Positions 26,274-35,740 of a stretch of 64,000 nt of DNA are shown here, piece after piece (position 1 is the first letter of the stretch; each line of letters opens with the position of its first letter). The DNA comes from G963664835 sp963664835 (GTDB lineage: Bacteria; Chloroflexota; UBA6077; FW602-bin22; JBCLEL01): the NCBI GenBank assembly GCA_963664835.2, contig CAXXUG010000019.1, positions 17,552-81,551 on the forward strand, read 5' to 3'. The notes below the pieces were generated by a model. That model worked only from the letters and a program-made list of their open reading frames with translations. It was not told where the DNA came from and made no database searches. The translations under genes and the position numbers were made by a program.

Positions 26274-27488
26274 TCAGTTCCAATTCGCTATGAAGTCTTC
26301 CGTCCCGTAGCCGGCCGGCATCTCGTTGAAGTAGTAGCGCATCGGTCCGGATTGGAACCCGGGCGAGAAATGCACGTCGTCGGCCTGGAGCCGGTCGTCG
26401 AGAGGCTTGAAGCGCTGCCAAAGAGCATCTGCCTCTTCGAGGGAGAAACGGTCGGCGAATTTGGGGCCCCAGTTAAGTGTGGTCGCGTGTGGGCCTTGTC
26501 CACGGCTCCGGAGGTCGGCCGGGATGTCGTCGCGCTCGGGGTGCTTGTGATAGAAGATGTGGCAGGCCGCCTTGGCGAGGTAAACCGTGAACAACATCTT
26601 GCCTCGCTCGCTGGCGCCTGGCCGGAGCTGCTCCATGTTGTCCCGGAAACCCTGGGCGTCTCGTTGGATCGCGGCGCGAAGCACGGACTCGGTGAGGTCC
26701 TTCATGCTTGCGCTCCTCTCCTCCCAGCGCTGGAACATCGCTCTGGCCGGCTCGGAAAGGTGCTCGGTGTAGCTCAGGTCGGCGTAAATCGTGTGGATGC
26801 CATAGGTCCCGTGAAGCGTGCGTCTCAGGTTGCTGCTGTAGTTGCTTGCCCAGTGCAGGATCATCGGGCTGGCGTAGACGACGCCGTCGCCGGCTCCTAG
26901 CTCGACGGTCAGCGCTCCCTTCAATGGGCCCCGTGGATTGTCGAGAAGCTGCGCGTTCTCTTCGTCGGTGTTGAGCCGGCAGTGGCTGCCGGGCATCACC
27001 CAGAGTACGTCGTCGTCGTACATAGGGATGTTCCATTGCACCTGTCGCGGCCCGTTATCCAGAAAGTCGCCCACGTACCCCTCCAGCGGCGCGGTGTCGA
27101 TCGGGTGGATGTCGCGGTGCCATTCCGCCGGCCCATGGTCGCGGACAGGATTGCACATCATCATCATTTCGTTGACCGCCGTTTCCGGCCGGCCGATCAG
27201 CTGCGCGCTTACGCCCAGCGTATTCTCGTGCAGCCAGAACTCGACCGCATCCGCTGTCTTCTCGTCGATCAACTCGGGAGAGTTGTGCAGGCCCAATCGC
27301 GGTTGAGGTGCGGATTCCCAAACGCCTCCCGGCGGGTCGCCGGGGGCGCGGTCGCGCGACCAGACCGCCCTCTGCCTTTCGACCAAGACTTCGTTGGTTG
27401 CCCGAAGCTCTTCGAGCTTGGCCGGCGGGATCACGTCGCGGAGGATCAGGTAACCCTGATCGATAAACTGTTCGCGGTCTACTTTCAT
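26274..27488 (-). CDS. Phytanoyl-CoA dioxygenase (PhyH) family protein 2
   Basis: The 404-residue oxygenase has EWHRDIHPIDTAPLEGY (HxD) near residue 125, VMPGSHCRLN near residue 168, and the distal motif ILHWASNYSSNLRRTLHGTYG near residue 213. The frame is open ten codons further to 27518, but GGAG lies ten bases before the ATG at 27488. It is divergent from the isomerase operon across a gap of about 90 bases and probably shares its control region. Confidence 0.9.
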   Translation of the reverse strand: MKVDREQFIDQGYLILRDVIPPAKLEELRATNEVLVERQRAVWSRDRAPGDPPGGVWESAPQPRLGLHNSPELIDEKTADAVEFWLHENTLGVSAQLIGRPETAVNEMMMMCNPVRDHGPAEWHRDIHPIDTAPLEGYVGDFLDNGPRQVQWNIPMYDDDVLWVMPGSHCRLNTDEENAQLLDNPRGPLKGALTVELGAGDGVVYASPMILHWASNYSSNLRRTLHGTYGIHTIYADLSYTEHLSEPARAMFQRWEERSASMKDLTESVLRAAIQRDAQGFRDNMEQLRPGASERGKMLFTVYLAKAACHIFYHKHPERDDIPADLRSRGQGPHATTLNWGPKFADRFSLEEADALWQRFKPLDDRLQADDVHFSPGFQSGPMRYYFNEMPAGYGTEDFIANWN

Positions 27489-27577
27489 CGTCGGCGACTC
27501 CAAATGGTGGTGGCTCATGCTGTGACATAATTATGCCAAATGGGCACGACTCTAGAAAGGGGGCGCAGGCGAAACAC

Positions 27578-28462
27578 ATGGATGATGAGAAGACGAAACT
27601 GGCCTTTACCACACTGGCATGTCCCGATTGGTCCCTTGAGGAGATCTTCGAACGTGGAGCCGAGTACGGTTACAGGGGGATAGAGATCGAGTCGATGGAC
27701 GGGCACCGGCTCGCCACTCCCCGGATGCTCAAGGAAAACGCAAGACGGATCAGGCGGCTGTCGGAAACATCCGGCTGCCGTCCTCTGGTCATGCTCAGCC
27801 ACGTGCAGCTTGCCCTCGATGGTATCGCCGCGCGTACCGCCGCCCTGTCCGAGGCGCGGGCATACCTGGAACTCCTTGGCGACCTGGGCACCGACTACCT
27901 TCGAGTAATGGGAAATTGGGCGCTGGAGAATCCGTCTGAGGAGTGGCTGGTAGACACGGTCGCGGACGGGCTCGGCCGGCTGGCCGAGGTAGCGGAGAAG
28001 TGCGACGCCACGGTCGCGCTGGAAACTCACGATTGCTTCAGAAACGCTCGTGCGCTCCGGCGCGTTCTGGAGCAGGTGAACTCGCCGCGCGTAGTCGCCC
28101 TTTGGGATACACAGCATACCTTTCGCGGCGGACAATCGGTCGCCGAAGTATGGTCGCACCTGTCTGAATGGGTGGTCCACGTCCACGTAAAGGACGCGCG
28201 GCGAACGTTTGACGCGGCAACACCGGGCGAGTCTAAACCCAAAGTGACTGCGCACGACGTCGACGCCTGGGAGGGCGTGCCGATGGGAGAGGGCGAGATT
28301 CCTATCAAGGAGTCGATTCGTACGCTGATCGAGGCCGGATATGAAGGGTTCATCTCATACGAGTGGGAGAGGCAAGACCATCCCGACCTTGCCGGCCCAG
28401 AGGTCGAGCTACCGGCCGGCGCGGCCAAGATACGAGAGTACCTCGAAGAGGCTACCGGCTGA
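27578..28462 (+). CDS. Sugar phosphate isomerase/epimerase-type TIM barrel 1
   Basis: The 294-residue protein belongs to the AP-endonuclease-2/xylose-isomerase-like barrels. Metal ligands are suggested by EIESMDGHRL near residue 30, ALETHDCF near residue 150, LWDTQH near residue 178, VHVHVKDARR near residue 208 and ISYEWER near residue 268. Such enzymes isomerise or epimerise sugars and inositol derivatives. The ATG at 27578 is chosen because AAAGGGGGC lies upstream; an in-frame ATG at 27533 exists. It heads a run of six plus-strand catabolic genes. Confidence 0.9.
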   Translation: MDDEKTKLAFTTLACPDWSLEEIFERGAEYGYRGIEIESMDGHRLATPRMLKENARRIRRLSETSGCRPLVMLSHVQLALDGIAARTAALSEARAYLELLGDLGTDYLRVMGNWALENPSEEWLVDTVADGLGRLAEVAEKCDATVALETHDCFRNARALRRVLEQVNSPRVVALWDTQHTFRGGQSVAEVWSHLSEWVVHVHVKDARRTFDAATPGESKPKVTAHDVDAWEGVPMGEGEIPIKESIRTLIEAGYEGFISYEWERQDHPDLAGPEVELPAGAAKIREYLEEATG

Positions 28463-28503
28463 CGCCGGCAAATTGGGTCGCCGCACCGGGGAGACAGACT
28501 GAT

Positions 28504-29334
28504 TTGCTGCTCGGACTACACGGCCTGACGACGATGCACTCCAACGTCGTCGCCGACATTGGGCATGTCAAGGCGGCCGGCTTTGACGCGATCGAGATGC
28601 ACGCGCCCAAGCTCGAACGGTACTTGAATGCCGGATTCGCCGTCGAAGAGCTTCTGCCGGCCCTGGGCAACCTAAGAGTGAACAATATCCCGGCGCTGTT
28701 TCCTCTGGTCTTCGATCGGCCGGACGAATATCGGAGACTGCTGGACCGGTGCCAGCAATTGTGCGCCGCCGCCCAGGTCCTTGAGTGTCGCACGTTGCAG
28801 GTCGAGGCCTGGGCTTCGGGCGGGCCGGTGGACGTTGAGTGGCCGATCGTCAGGGCGCAAGTGGCGCATTCATTGGCTGAACTGGCCGACATCGCCGGCG
28901 CGTATGGCGTCCGCATCGCACTCGAGAACATTCCGGCGACTCCGGTCCACAATCTTGCCAGGGCGCTCGAAGTCATAGATCTGGCCGGCCGGGACAACCT
29001 GGGAATCGTTGCCGACACATTTTCTCTCTGGGCCAGCGGTACGACCTGGGACGAGGTTAGAGCGCTGGACCCACGACTCATTCTGTTGGTCCACGTGGAC
29101 GACTCGATGCCGCGAGCCGGCGATTTCTGGACCAACGAGCCGCGGCAATGTCTGCCGGGTGACGGAGTGGTGCCTCTGCGGGAAGGTATCGCCGCGATTC
29201 GGGAGGCAGGATATGACGGCGTTTGGACCGCCGAGGTATACAGCCTGCACCACGCCGAATGGGATCCCGCGCTTGTAACCAGGGACGTCAAACGCCGGCT
29301 TGAGGCTTTGCTGGCGATACCCGTCGGCGGGTGA
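28504..29334 (+). CDS. Sugar phosphate isomerase/epimerase-type TIM barrel 2
   Basis: The 276-residue protein has the same fold as its upstream neighbour. IEMHAPKLERYL is near residue 37, LALENIPATP-like IALENIPATP near 139, IVADTFSLW near 173, LVHVDDSMPR near 197 and VWTAEVYS near 241. It starts with TTG, preceded by GGGGAG at a good distance. The frame is open upstream but there overlaps the first barrel's coding sequence. Two divergent copies side by side suggest sequential or alternative substrates in one pathway. Confidence 0.88.
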   Translation: MLLGLHGLTTMHSNVVADIGHVKAAGFDAIEMHAPKLERYLNAGFAVEELLPALGNLRVNNIPALFPLVFDRPDEYRRLLDRCQQLCAAAQVLECRTLQVEAWASGGPVDVEWPIVRAQVAHSLAELADIAGAYGVRIALENIPATPVHNLARALEVIDLAGRDNLGIVADTFSLWASGTTWDEVRALDPRLILLVHVDDSMPRAGDFWTNEPRQCLPGDGVVPLREGIAAIREAGYDGVWTAEVYSLHHAEWDPALVTRDVKRRLEALLAIPVGG

Positions 29335-29506
29335 GGGAATAAAGGGCCTTCAGCAAACGCCGGCCTCTATAAGTGCCGGCTTGTTGACACTCCATTTGGC
29401 CGGGATTATTGTTAGTTTCAAGTTCGCCGCCGCCAGGCGGGGCTGACCTGAGCGGAGGGTCGAGCTACCTGAACCGGACCCAGTTAGAGTCCAAGGAGAG
29501 GATGAA

Positions 29507-29899
29507 ATGGGAACCAAGGTTGTAAAGGTCAATGAGAATGACCTGGAGTGGATGTCTGCCGTCGGCTTGATGGCCGGATTGACTGACGAGGAGCAGGAAT
29601 ACTACGAAGGCGTGATGATGCGGCCCCTTTTCGAGGACGACGAGACCGGCCGTTTCATAACTCGGGTCTGGATCAAGGCCGGATATCGTGAGCCGAAGCA
29701 CAAGCACAACCTTGGTCACGGCATCTTCGTCCTGAAGGGGGCGATCTTTGACGCCGATACCGGCGAAACACTCGTGTCCGAGGGAACGTACTGGTACGCG
29801 CCGGCCGGCGACGTACACGGCCCGTTCACCTTTACGGCGGACTACCAGGCGATCTTCATGGCCGACGGCCCCATCGACACGACTATCATCTACGATTAG
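29507..29899 (+). CDS. Cupin-domain protein
   Basis: The 130-residue single cupin has the first motif EPKHKHNLGHGIFVLKG near residues 62-78 (His ligands) and the second motif YWYAPAGDVHGPFTF near residues 98-112. It resembles the 2,4'-dihydroxyacetophenone dioxygenase-like/ChrR-type cupins. A metal-dependent dioxygenase or isomerase role is plausible, with no specific substrate. GGAGAGG lies before the ATG. It sits in the catabolic run after a 170-base gap. Confidence 0.85.
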   Translation: MGTKVVKVNENDLEWMSAVGLMAGLTDEEQEYYEGVMMRPLFEDDETGRFITRVWIKAGYREPKHKHNLGHGIFVLKGAIFDADTGETLVSEGTYWYAPAGDVHGPFTFTADYQAIFMADGPIDTTIIYD

Positions 29900-29995
29900 G
29901 CTGGGCCCGACTCCCATGGCCAATGCCGAATGCGAGTCGCTCGGTGTACCCTTCGCCGGCCTTAGGCTTGCCCAATGACAATGACTGGAGGGCAA

Positions 29996-31114
29996 ATGTA
30001 CCCATTCGATCAGGAGAAGCTTGCCGCATTGTTGGAGAGCGCCAAGGTGGACCTGGCGCTGGTCAACAGCCGGCACAATCTTCGCTACCTCACCAACTAC
30101 TACTTCCATTTTCACCAGAACTTCACCAGGATCGATCTGAGCCAGTACCTGCCTCTGCTCGGATTGCCCGCCGGCAACTTCGCGGACTCGTTCTACGTCG
30201 GCATCGTCTACGAGATGGGCCAGATGGAGTCGGAAGGGGTCTGGGTAGAGAACCGACATGAATCGCCCAGAAGCGTGGTGGGTGCGGCAGAACAGGCATC
30301 GCAGCAGATACAAGCGCTTGGATTGGGCTCAGGCCGAATCGGCGTCGAGATGGGATTCCTGCCGGCAGATGCCTATGTCACGCTCCAAACGAACCTTCCA
30401 CAGGCGACAATCGTCGACGTGCAACCGGTGCTCGACGAACTGCGGGCGATTAAGACCGAAAGCGAGTTGGCGCTGATACGCAACATAAACGACCAGGTAG
30501 CGGAATCTATCTGCGCCACTTTCGCGAAGGCAAGGGATGGGATCACCACCCGAGAGATCTCCGACGCGGTGAGGATGGAGATTGAAGGGCGGGGCATGCG
30601 GTTCGTATGGTCGCTCACTGGAGCGGGGCCAAGCTTCATGAAAGCGCCATCGCAAGCCCAGTGGACGACCGGTAACGTCCTGCATCTGGACTGCGGCGGT
30701 GAGATCGATGACTACGTCGCCGACATATGCCGCATGGGCTGCCTGGGCCGGCCATCGCAGCTCGCAACCGAGTTGCACGCGGCTTGCCTGGAGGTGCAGG
30801 ACAAGGTGAGGAGCCTGATCAAGCCGGGTGTGGCCTGCAACGAGATCTATCACGCCGCTCTCGAGGCTGCCGGCAGCAGCCCCTTCGCCCAATACGGCAA
30901 CTTCGACTTCCACGGAATGGGCATGGTCTCGCACGAGCATCCCTACATAGAGCCGAACAACAAGCGGCCGCTGGCGCCGGGCATGGTGCTCTCGATTGAG
31001 ACCGAGTACATGCATCCAGAGGTTGGCGCGGTGAAGCTCGAAGACGCCGCGGCAGTGACGGTCGATGGCTGCGAAGGCTACGGCGACCAGGGCCGGGAGC
31101 TACAGGTAGTCTGA
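29996..31114 (+). CDS. M24-family metallopeptidase (Xaa-Pro dipeptidase/creatinase-like)
   Basis: The 372-residue pita-bread enzyme shows all five metal ligands: two Asp in HLDCGGEIDDYVADICR, His in FHGMGMVSHEHPY, and Glu in LSIETEYMHPE and VKLEDAA. The N-terminal creatinase-type domain (LVNSRHNLRYLTNYYF) is complete. Members cleave Xaa-Pro bonds or hydrolyse small amides. The ATG at 29996 has GGAGGG directly upstream and is preferred over the ATG seven codons earlier. In this cluster a small-molecule amidase is as likely as a peptidase. Confidence 0.92.
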   Translation: MYPFDQEKLAALLESAKVDLALVNSRHNLRYLTNYYFHFHQNFTRIDLSQYLPLLGLPAGNFADSFYVGIVYEMGQMESEGVWVENRHESPRSVVGAAEQASQQIQALGLGSGRIGVEMGFLPADAYVTLQTNLPQATIVDVQPVLDELRAIKTESELALIRNINDQVAESICATFAKARDGITTREISDAVRMEIEGRGMRFVWSLTGAGPSFMKAPSQAQWTTGNVLHLDCGGEIDDYVADICRMGCLGRPSQLATELHAACLEVQDKVRSLIKPGVACNEIYHAALEAAGSSPFAQYGNFDFHGMGMVSHEHPYIEPNNKRPLAPGMVLSIETEYMHPEVGAVKLEDAAAVTVDGCEGYGDQGRELQVV

Positions 31115-31141
31115 GCTAACTCAAGCAGGAGATTTCTAGAT

Positions 31142-32002
31142 ATGGTGAGTAACAAGCCGTCCAACTGGGGCCGGTGGGGACCCGATGACGAGCGTGGCAC
31201 GCTCAACCTGATCACGCCGGAGAACATTCTGCAGGCGGCCGGCCTGGTTCGCCAGGGCAAGGCTTATAGCTTGATGCTGGACCTGGACAAGGATGGTCCG
31301 GTAGCCCAAACACGTAACCCATTATGGCACCGCACTTCGGTCACCCTGCGCCCAAATCCCTTGCATTGCTCGGCTGACGATGTCATCGTCATGCACACCC
31401 ACGGTACGACTCACGTGGACGCGCTTTGCCACGTGTTCTATCAGAACCAGATGTATAACGGCTACAGCGTAGATGAGGCGATCCATCCAACGTCGGGCTC
31501 GCGGAGAAACGGCGTACACAACATCGGCTTCCTCATCGGCCGGGGAGTCTTGCTCGACATTGCCGGCCACCGTGGAGTGGAACATCTACAGATGACCGAC
31601 GAGGTCACGCCTGATGATCTGGACGCCAGCGCGGCGGCCCAGGGCGTCGAGATAATGCCCAGCGACATCGTGTTGGTCCGGACCGGATGGATCAGGGTTT
31701 TCTCAGAGAACCGGGACCTCTACGAGTCAGGATCGCCGGGGCCGAACGGGGACGTGGTTGCCTGGTTCAACGATCATCAGATCTGCGCGATGGGCGCGGA
31801 TAACGTAGCGGTTGAGAGCACCGCCGGCACACTGCGGCCGCTGCATTTGGGCGTGATCCGGGATCTGGGCGGCTATCTGCTCGAGTTCCTTTACCTGGAA
31901 GAGCTCGCAGCTGACAAGGTCTATGAGTTCCTGTTTGTGGCCACTCCCCTGAAGCTCATAAACGGGATTGGCAGCCCGATCAACCCGGTGGCGATCTGCT
32001 AG
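31142..32002 (+). CDS. Cyclase family protein (kynurenine formamidase-like)
   Basis: The 286-residue metal hydrolase of the PF04199 family shows the metal motif HGTTHVDALCH near residue 81 and the expected IGFLIGRGVLLDIAGHRGVE and DIVLVRTGW segments. Members hydrolyse formamides, lactones or isatin-like rings. It begins 27 bases after the M24 gene with AGGAGA upstream. The paired amidase-like and cyclase genes suggest ring or amide cleavage in the same pathway. Confidence 0.92.
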   Translation: MVSNKPSNWGRWGPDDERGTLNLITPENILQAAGLVRQGKAYSLMLDLDKDGPVAQTRNPLWHRTSVTLRPNPLHCSADDVIVMHTHGTTHVDALCHVFYQNQMYNGYSVDEAIHPTSGSRRNGVHNIGFLIGRGVLLDIAGHRGVEHLQMTDEVTPDDLDASAAAQGVEIMPSDIVLVRTGWIRVFSENRDLYESGSPGPNGDVVAWFNDHQICAMGADNVAVESTAGTLRPLHLGVIRDLGGYLLEFLYLEELAADKVYEFLFVATPLKLINGIGSPINPVAIC

Positions 32003-32068
32003 ATCCTCCAGTGCGCCGGCTCCTGAAGCTCCTTCGATCCGAACAATCCAGACGCGAGGTAATGATAC

Positions 32069-32839
32069 ATGGCAAATCTCCAGATCAAACGGAAGTTAGC
32101 GGAAGGGAAGCCGGTTACCATAGTCGGCGGACACCCGACGAACAGCAACATGGTCGACTTTCTCGGCCAGTTCGGATTTGACGGCATCTGGATCGAGTGC
32201 GAGCACGGCCCAGTGACCTGGGACCAGATTGGCGACCTGTCCAGGGCTTGCGACCTCTGGAACACGGCTTCAATCGTAAGGATCCCGACCTCGGAGCCGT
32301 GGATTATCACCCGCACGTTCGATCAGGGTGCGAGCGGCATCATTGTTCCTCATATCTCGAACGCGGACGAGGCCAGAACTGTGGCCGAAGCCGCCAAGTT
32401 CGCTCCCCTGGGCCACCGGGGTATCTACACCGGCTGCCGGCGGTCCTTCGGAGTGGATGACTACTTCAACTACGCCAACGAGGAAACGCTGGTGGGAATT
32501 CTGATCGAAGAGGCCGAGGCGATCGCGAACCTGAGCGAGATTCTCGAGGTGCCAAACATCGACGTTTTCTCGGTCGCGCCCAACGACTTGGCCCAGAGCA
32601 TGGGGCACGTCGGTGATTGGAGGCACCCCGAGGTGATGGCAGCCATCGACCAGGCCATCGGCCAGATCGTCGACGCCGGCAAGACGGCCGGCTTCCTCGC
32701 TGAAGAAGCCGAGCTACAGCGATACTACGACTTGGGCGTGCGTTGGTTCCATTCCCTCTGGCCACGGTGGGTCGCGGCCAGCGCGCAACGATTCTTGGGA
32801 AGCGTAGCGTCCGTCGCCGGCTTACCTAGGTCGCGTTGA
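32069..32839 (+). CDS. HpcH/HpaI aldolase/citrate lyase family protein
   Basis: The 256-residue class II aldolase-type barrel includes WIECEHGPVTW, the catalytic His/Glu segment, near residue 43. TFDQGASGIIVPHISNADEA, LVGILIEEAEAIANLSEI with metal-binding Glu, and VFSVAPNDLAQSMG follow. Such enzymes cleave or form 2-oxo-3-deoxy acids, giving pyruvate plus an aldehyde. As the last plus-strand gene of the catabolic run, it would supply the terminal carbon-carbon cleavage. Confidence 0.92.
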   Translation: MANLQIKRKLAEGKPVTIVGGHPTNSNMVDFLGQFGFDGIWIECEHGPVTWDQIGDLSRACDLWNTASIVRIPTSEPWIITRTFDQGASGIIVPHISNADEARTVAEAAKFAPLGHRGIYTGCRRSFGVDDYFNYANEETLVGILIEEAEAIANLSEILEVPNIDVFSVAPNDLAQSMGHVGDWRHPEVMAAIDQAIGQIVDAGKTAGFLAEEAELQRYYDLGVRWFHSLWPRWVAASAQRFLGSVASVAGLPRSR

Positions 32840-32866
32840 GGGCTTATCCAGCCCGACTTTCGCGAG

Positions 32867-34167
32867 CTAAAGGGCGCCCTCGGCCTGTAGTCTGGCTACC
32901 GCCTGGCCGAATGCTCGAATCGTCTCCTCGATCTCGCGCTCGGTATGGACGTAGCTGACGAAAACCGTCATCGACGTCATCAGGTCCACTCCCGCCATTT
33001 GCATTGCCGCGCGAAAGCGCCATATCAAGTGCCGGCTGGGCAGCTTGTCGCTGGACAGGGACAACGGAATCATTGAGACCTCGCCACCGGCGTTGCCGTT
33101 GACCCCGTATCGTTCGAACACGTCGTTGATACCGACCCGGAGGTCGTGGGCAGTTTCCCCGGCCTGCTTCTGAATGGATGGGTCCCTGACTATCTCAAGG
33201 GTCGCGACACCAGCGGACGCGCTCAGTGGGTTGGCGTTGAACGTGCCGGGGTGATAGATCCGGTCGAACCTCAACCAGTGGTCGTCGTCGCGGTTCTCCA
33301 AATACGCGAGGATGTCCGCCCGGCCGGCAACGGCGCCTCCGGGCATTCCGCCGGCCAGAATCTTGGCCAGCGTGGTCAGATCCGGCGTGACGCCGAAGTA
33401 CTCCTGGCACCCGCCGGGAGCGTATCGGAAGCCGGTCACTACCTCGTCGAAGATCAGCACGATGCCGCGTTCGCGGGTGAGATCGCGCAGCTGCCTCAGG
33501 TAATCGCTTCCGGCCTCGTTGCAGAGCAGAATGAGAGCGGCCACGTCTGGGTCTGAGTCCAGCGCCTGGCGAATCGCCTCCACGTCCTGGAATGGGACGT
33601 GCAGTATCGTATCTGCCAGCCGCCTTGGGTACGCCGGCCGAGTCCGGCACGTCGTAAGGTGGTTTCATCGCGACGGTTGCGTTAATCGTGCCAGCCGTGG
33701 AAGTGGCCGTCGATCTTGATGATCTTGCTCTTGCCAGGTGTATGCCCGGGCCAATCGCATTGCCATCAGTCGTCGCTTCGGTGCCGGAGTTGACGGAACT
33801 TGACCCTTTCGGCCGACGGCACGATCTGATTCACAAGCTCGGCCCAACGCACCTCCAGATCGTGACAGGCGCCGTAGTGAGTGCCTCTGCCGATCTGCTC
33901 GCTTGCAGCGGCTAGCACGGTCGGGTGGTTATGCCCCAGAAGCAACGCACCGTGACCCATGACGTAGTCTACGTACTCGTTGCCGTCGACGTCCCACTTG
34001 CGGGGGCCAGCCGCACGTTCGACGTAGATTGGGTGAGGCTCCATGTAGCGGGTGTCGTGAGTGATCCCGCTGGGAATGACTTTGCCGGCACGGGCGTATA
34101 GGTCTCGGGCGCGGGACGTACGCCGGGTGTACTCCTCGTTGATGCTGGTTGCCTTAACTTGAGCCAT
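32867..34167 (-). pseudogene. Class III aminotransferase (glutamate-1-semialdehyde mutase-like), five +1 frameshifts
   Basis: The N-terminal piece ends at VKF and the C-terminal piece resumes at VEAIRQALDSD. Between them the expected protein can be followed through three frames: VNSGTEAT, LMAMRLARAYT, GKSKIIKIDGHFHGWHDY, ATVAMKPPYDVPDSAGVPKA, DTILHVPFQD. Five single-base insertions, near 33795, 33770, 33736, 33683 and 33621, explain all shifts. Removing them leaves 432 codons, the usual length for this family. The PLP lysine is in TTLAKILAGGMPGGAVAG. The role of an intact enzyme would be transamination or aminomutase chemistry in the local pathway. Either a decayed gene or a poorly called patch of sequence is possible. 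Confidence 0.85.
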
Positions 34168-34214
34168 GATTCATCACCTCTCGTGCCTGATATGTGTGTG
34201 GACCGCTGGAGCGC

Positions 34215-35402
34215 TCAGCCCTGGCCGGCCAGGGCGCGCCTGAGTTGCCGGCCGACGGCGGTCTCCTCTCCTGGTTTCAATGCGATTGGATGGATGAGAA
34301 TAGTATCTTCGGAGACTCCGAACATCACCGACGGATCGTCGCCTACCAACAGGTTAGCGCCGCCGCGCAGGAACCCGGTTGGAGGATCGGCGCCGGCGAC
34401 GCGCTCGCGCAAGCCATCGACTTGAACTATGCACTTCGGTACTATTGGAGGCCGGAAACGCCAGTGGCCGCTGCCCTCGACCGTGACTTCCGCGCCAGGT
34501 ATCCCATTGAGCTCGCCGGCGATGACTTCGCACACCCGGGTCCATTCCGCCAATTCCGCATCCTCGTCCCTCTCCACGAAGAGCTCTACGGCCTTGACCA
34601 ACCCGACGATCTCTTCTTTGCCGACCTTGTTGCCCCGACCGATCGCCGAGTTTGGGTTGTGGTTTAACGCGCATCCCTGGACCAGGTCGGGCCGGCCCAT
34701 TATCAAGCCGGTGGACTGCGGGCCTCGTATAGCCTTTCCTCCGCTGAACACGACCAAGTCGGCGCCTTCGTCGAGGAATCGGCGGAAATTGTTCGTCGGC
34801 GGCAGCTCGGCGGCCGCGTCGACGACCAGCGGTACGCCGGCCCGCCGAGCTGCCTCGGCGACGGCAGCGACCGACGCGGGGTCGTCCTCGGCTGAGTTTG
34901 CCGCCCGTTCGTTGAAGGCTACCACGTAGAAGATCGCCGCAGTCTTGGGGCCGATGGCGTTCTTGAAACTTGATGACGTCAATCTGTCGGGTTCGCCGAC
35001 CTTGACCAGCTTTCCTCCGATCATTTCGATGGCCTGGTAGAGGTAGTTCGGATAGGGGGCATGGCGGTAGCAGACGACTTCGTCCTTCGCGCCTGAGGTA
35101 TCCGGCAGACGCTGAGCGAGCTCGATGTCACTCCCAGTAATGCATGAGGCGATTGACAGGGCACAGCCGTTGCAGGCGCCGTTGGATACGTGGGCCGCCT
35201 CGACACCTACAGTGTCGGCGATCTTGCGGCCGGCCGCGGCATGCAAGCCGGCCAGTTCGACGAACTCGGTACTAGCTTGGACCATTGCTTCCACGACCTC
35301 TGTGGCCATTACAGACCCGCCGAACACGGTCGCGTTATTGCAAGCGTTGATGAACGACCGGACTCCGAGGCTCTCGTAGACGCTTGGATTCGCCGTAGCC
35401 AT
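34215..35402 (-). CDS. SelA-like PLP-dependent enzyme (DgaE-type ammonia-lyase family)
   Basis: The 395-residue fold-type I PLP enzyme resembles selenocysteine synthase and D-glucosaminate-6-phosphate ammonia-lyase. The PLP lysine lies in LVVFSGGKAIRGPQSTGLI near residue 215, and VDAAAELPP near residue 190 supplies the ring-binding Asp. No selB, selD or tRNA-Sec is nearby, so a catabolic role is preferred. The start at 35402 is supported by AAGGAGC. It lies 47 bases upstream of the broken aminotransferase gene on the same strand. An aldolase gene of the HpcH type is also close, as in sugar-amine pathways. Confidence 0.85.
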   Translation of the reverse strand: MATANPSVYESLGVRSFINACNNATVFGGSVMATEVVEAMVQASTEFVELAGLHAAAGRKIADTVGVEAAHVSNGACNGCALSIASCITGSDIELAQRLPDTSGAKDEVVCYRHAPYPNYLYQAIEMIGGKLVKVGEPDRLTSSSFKNAIGPKTAAIFYVVAFNERAANSAEDDPASVAAVAEAARRAGVPLVVDAAAELPPTNNFRRFLDEGADLVVFSGGKAIRGPQSTGLIMGRPDLVQGCALNHNPNSAIGRGNKVGKEEIVGLVKAVELFVERDEDAELAEWTRVCEVIAGELNGIPGAEVTVEGSGHWRFRPPIVPKCIVQVDGLRERVAGADPPTGFLRGGANLLVGDDPSVMFGVSEDTILIHPIALKPGEETAVGRQLRRALAGQG

Positions 35403-35740
35403 GCTGACCGCTCCTTGAAAACTCGCTGAGGGGGAGACCGTCGCAGTCGTCAGAGTGTGGTGGTACTCGAGGTCGCGGATTCCGGTCTCCAGCAATGGCT
35501 CAAAGTATACATGACAGGCCCTTCAGATAATCTGGTTCCGCGTCGGCCAAGTGGACACTGACTAACCACACACGGCGGTCTTGGGTTAGCAGGACGCGCG
35601 GCCAATAGATGTCGGACTCACGACGGCCGGAAGCGTACCACGACCCTTGTTCGCCCAACTTCCGAAAAACGGGAGCGGCCGGCGGACCGCGCTACTGGCT
35701 CGACCCTGCGGCGTGCCCTAAAAAGACGAAGATGAAAGAA

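Noticed and set aside
34215..35402. Reading the SelA-like gene as true selenocysteine synthase
   Set aside because: No selB, selD or tRNA-Sec is nearby, and the setting is catabolic. DgaE-type lyases share the fold and the PLP motif.
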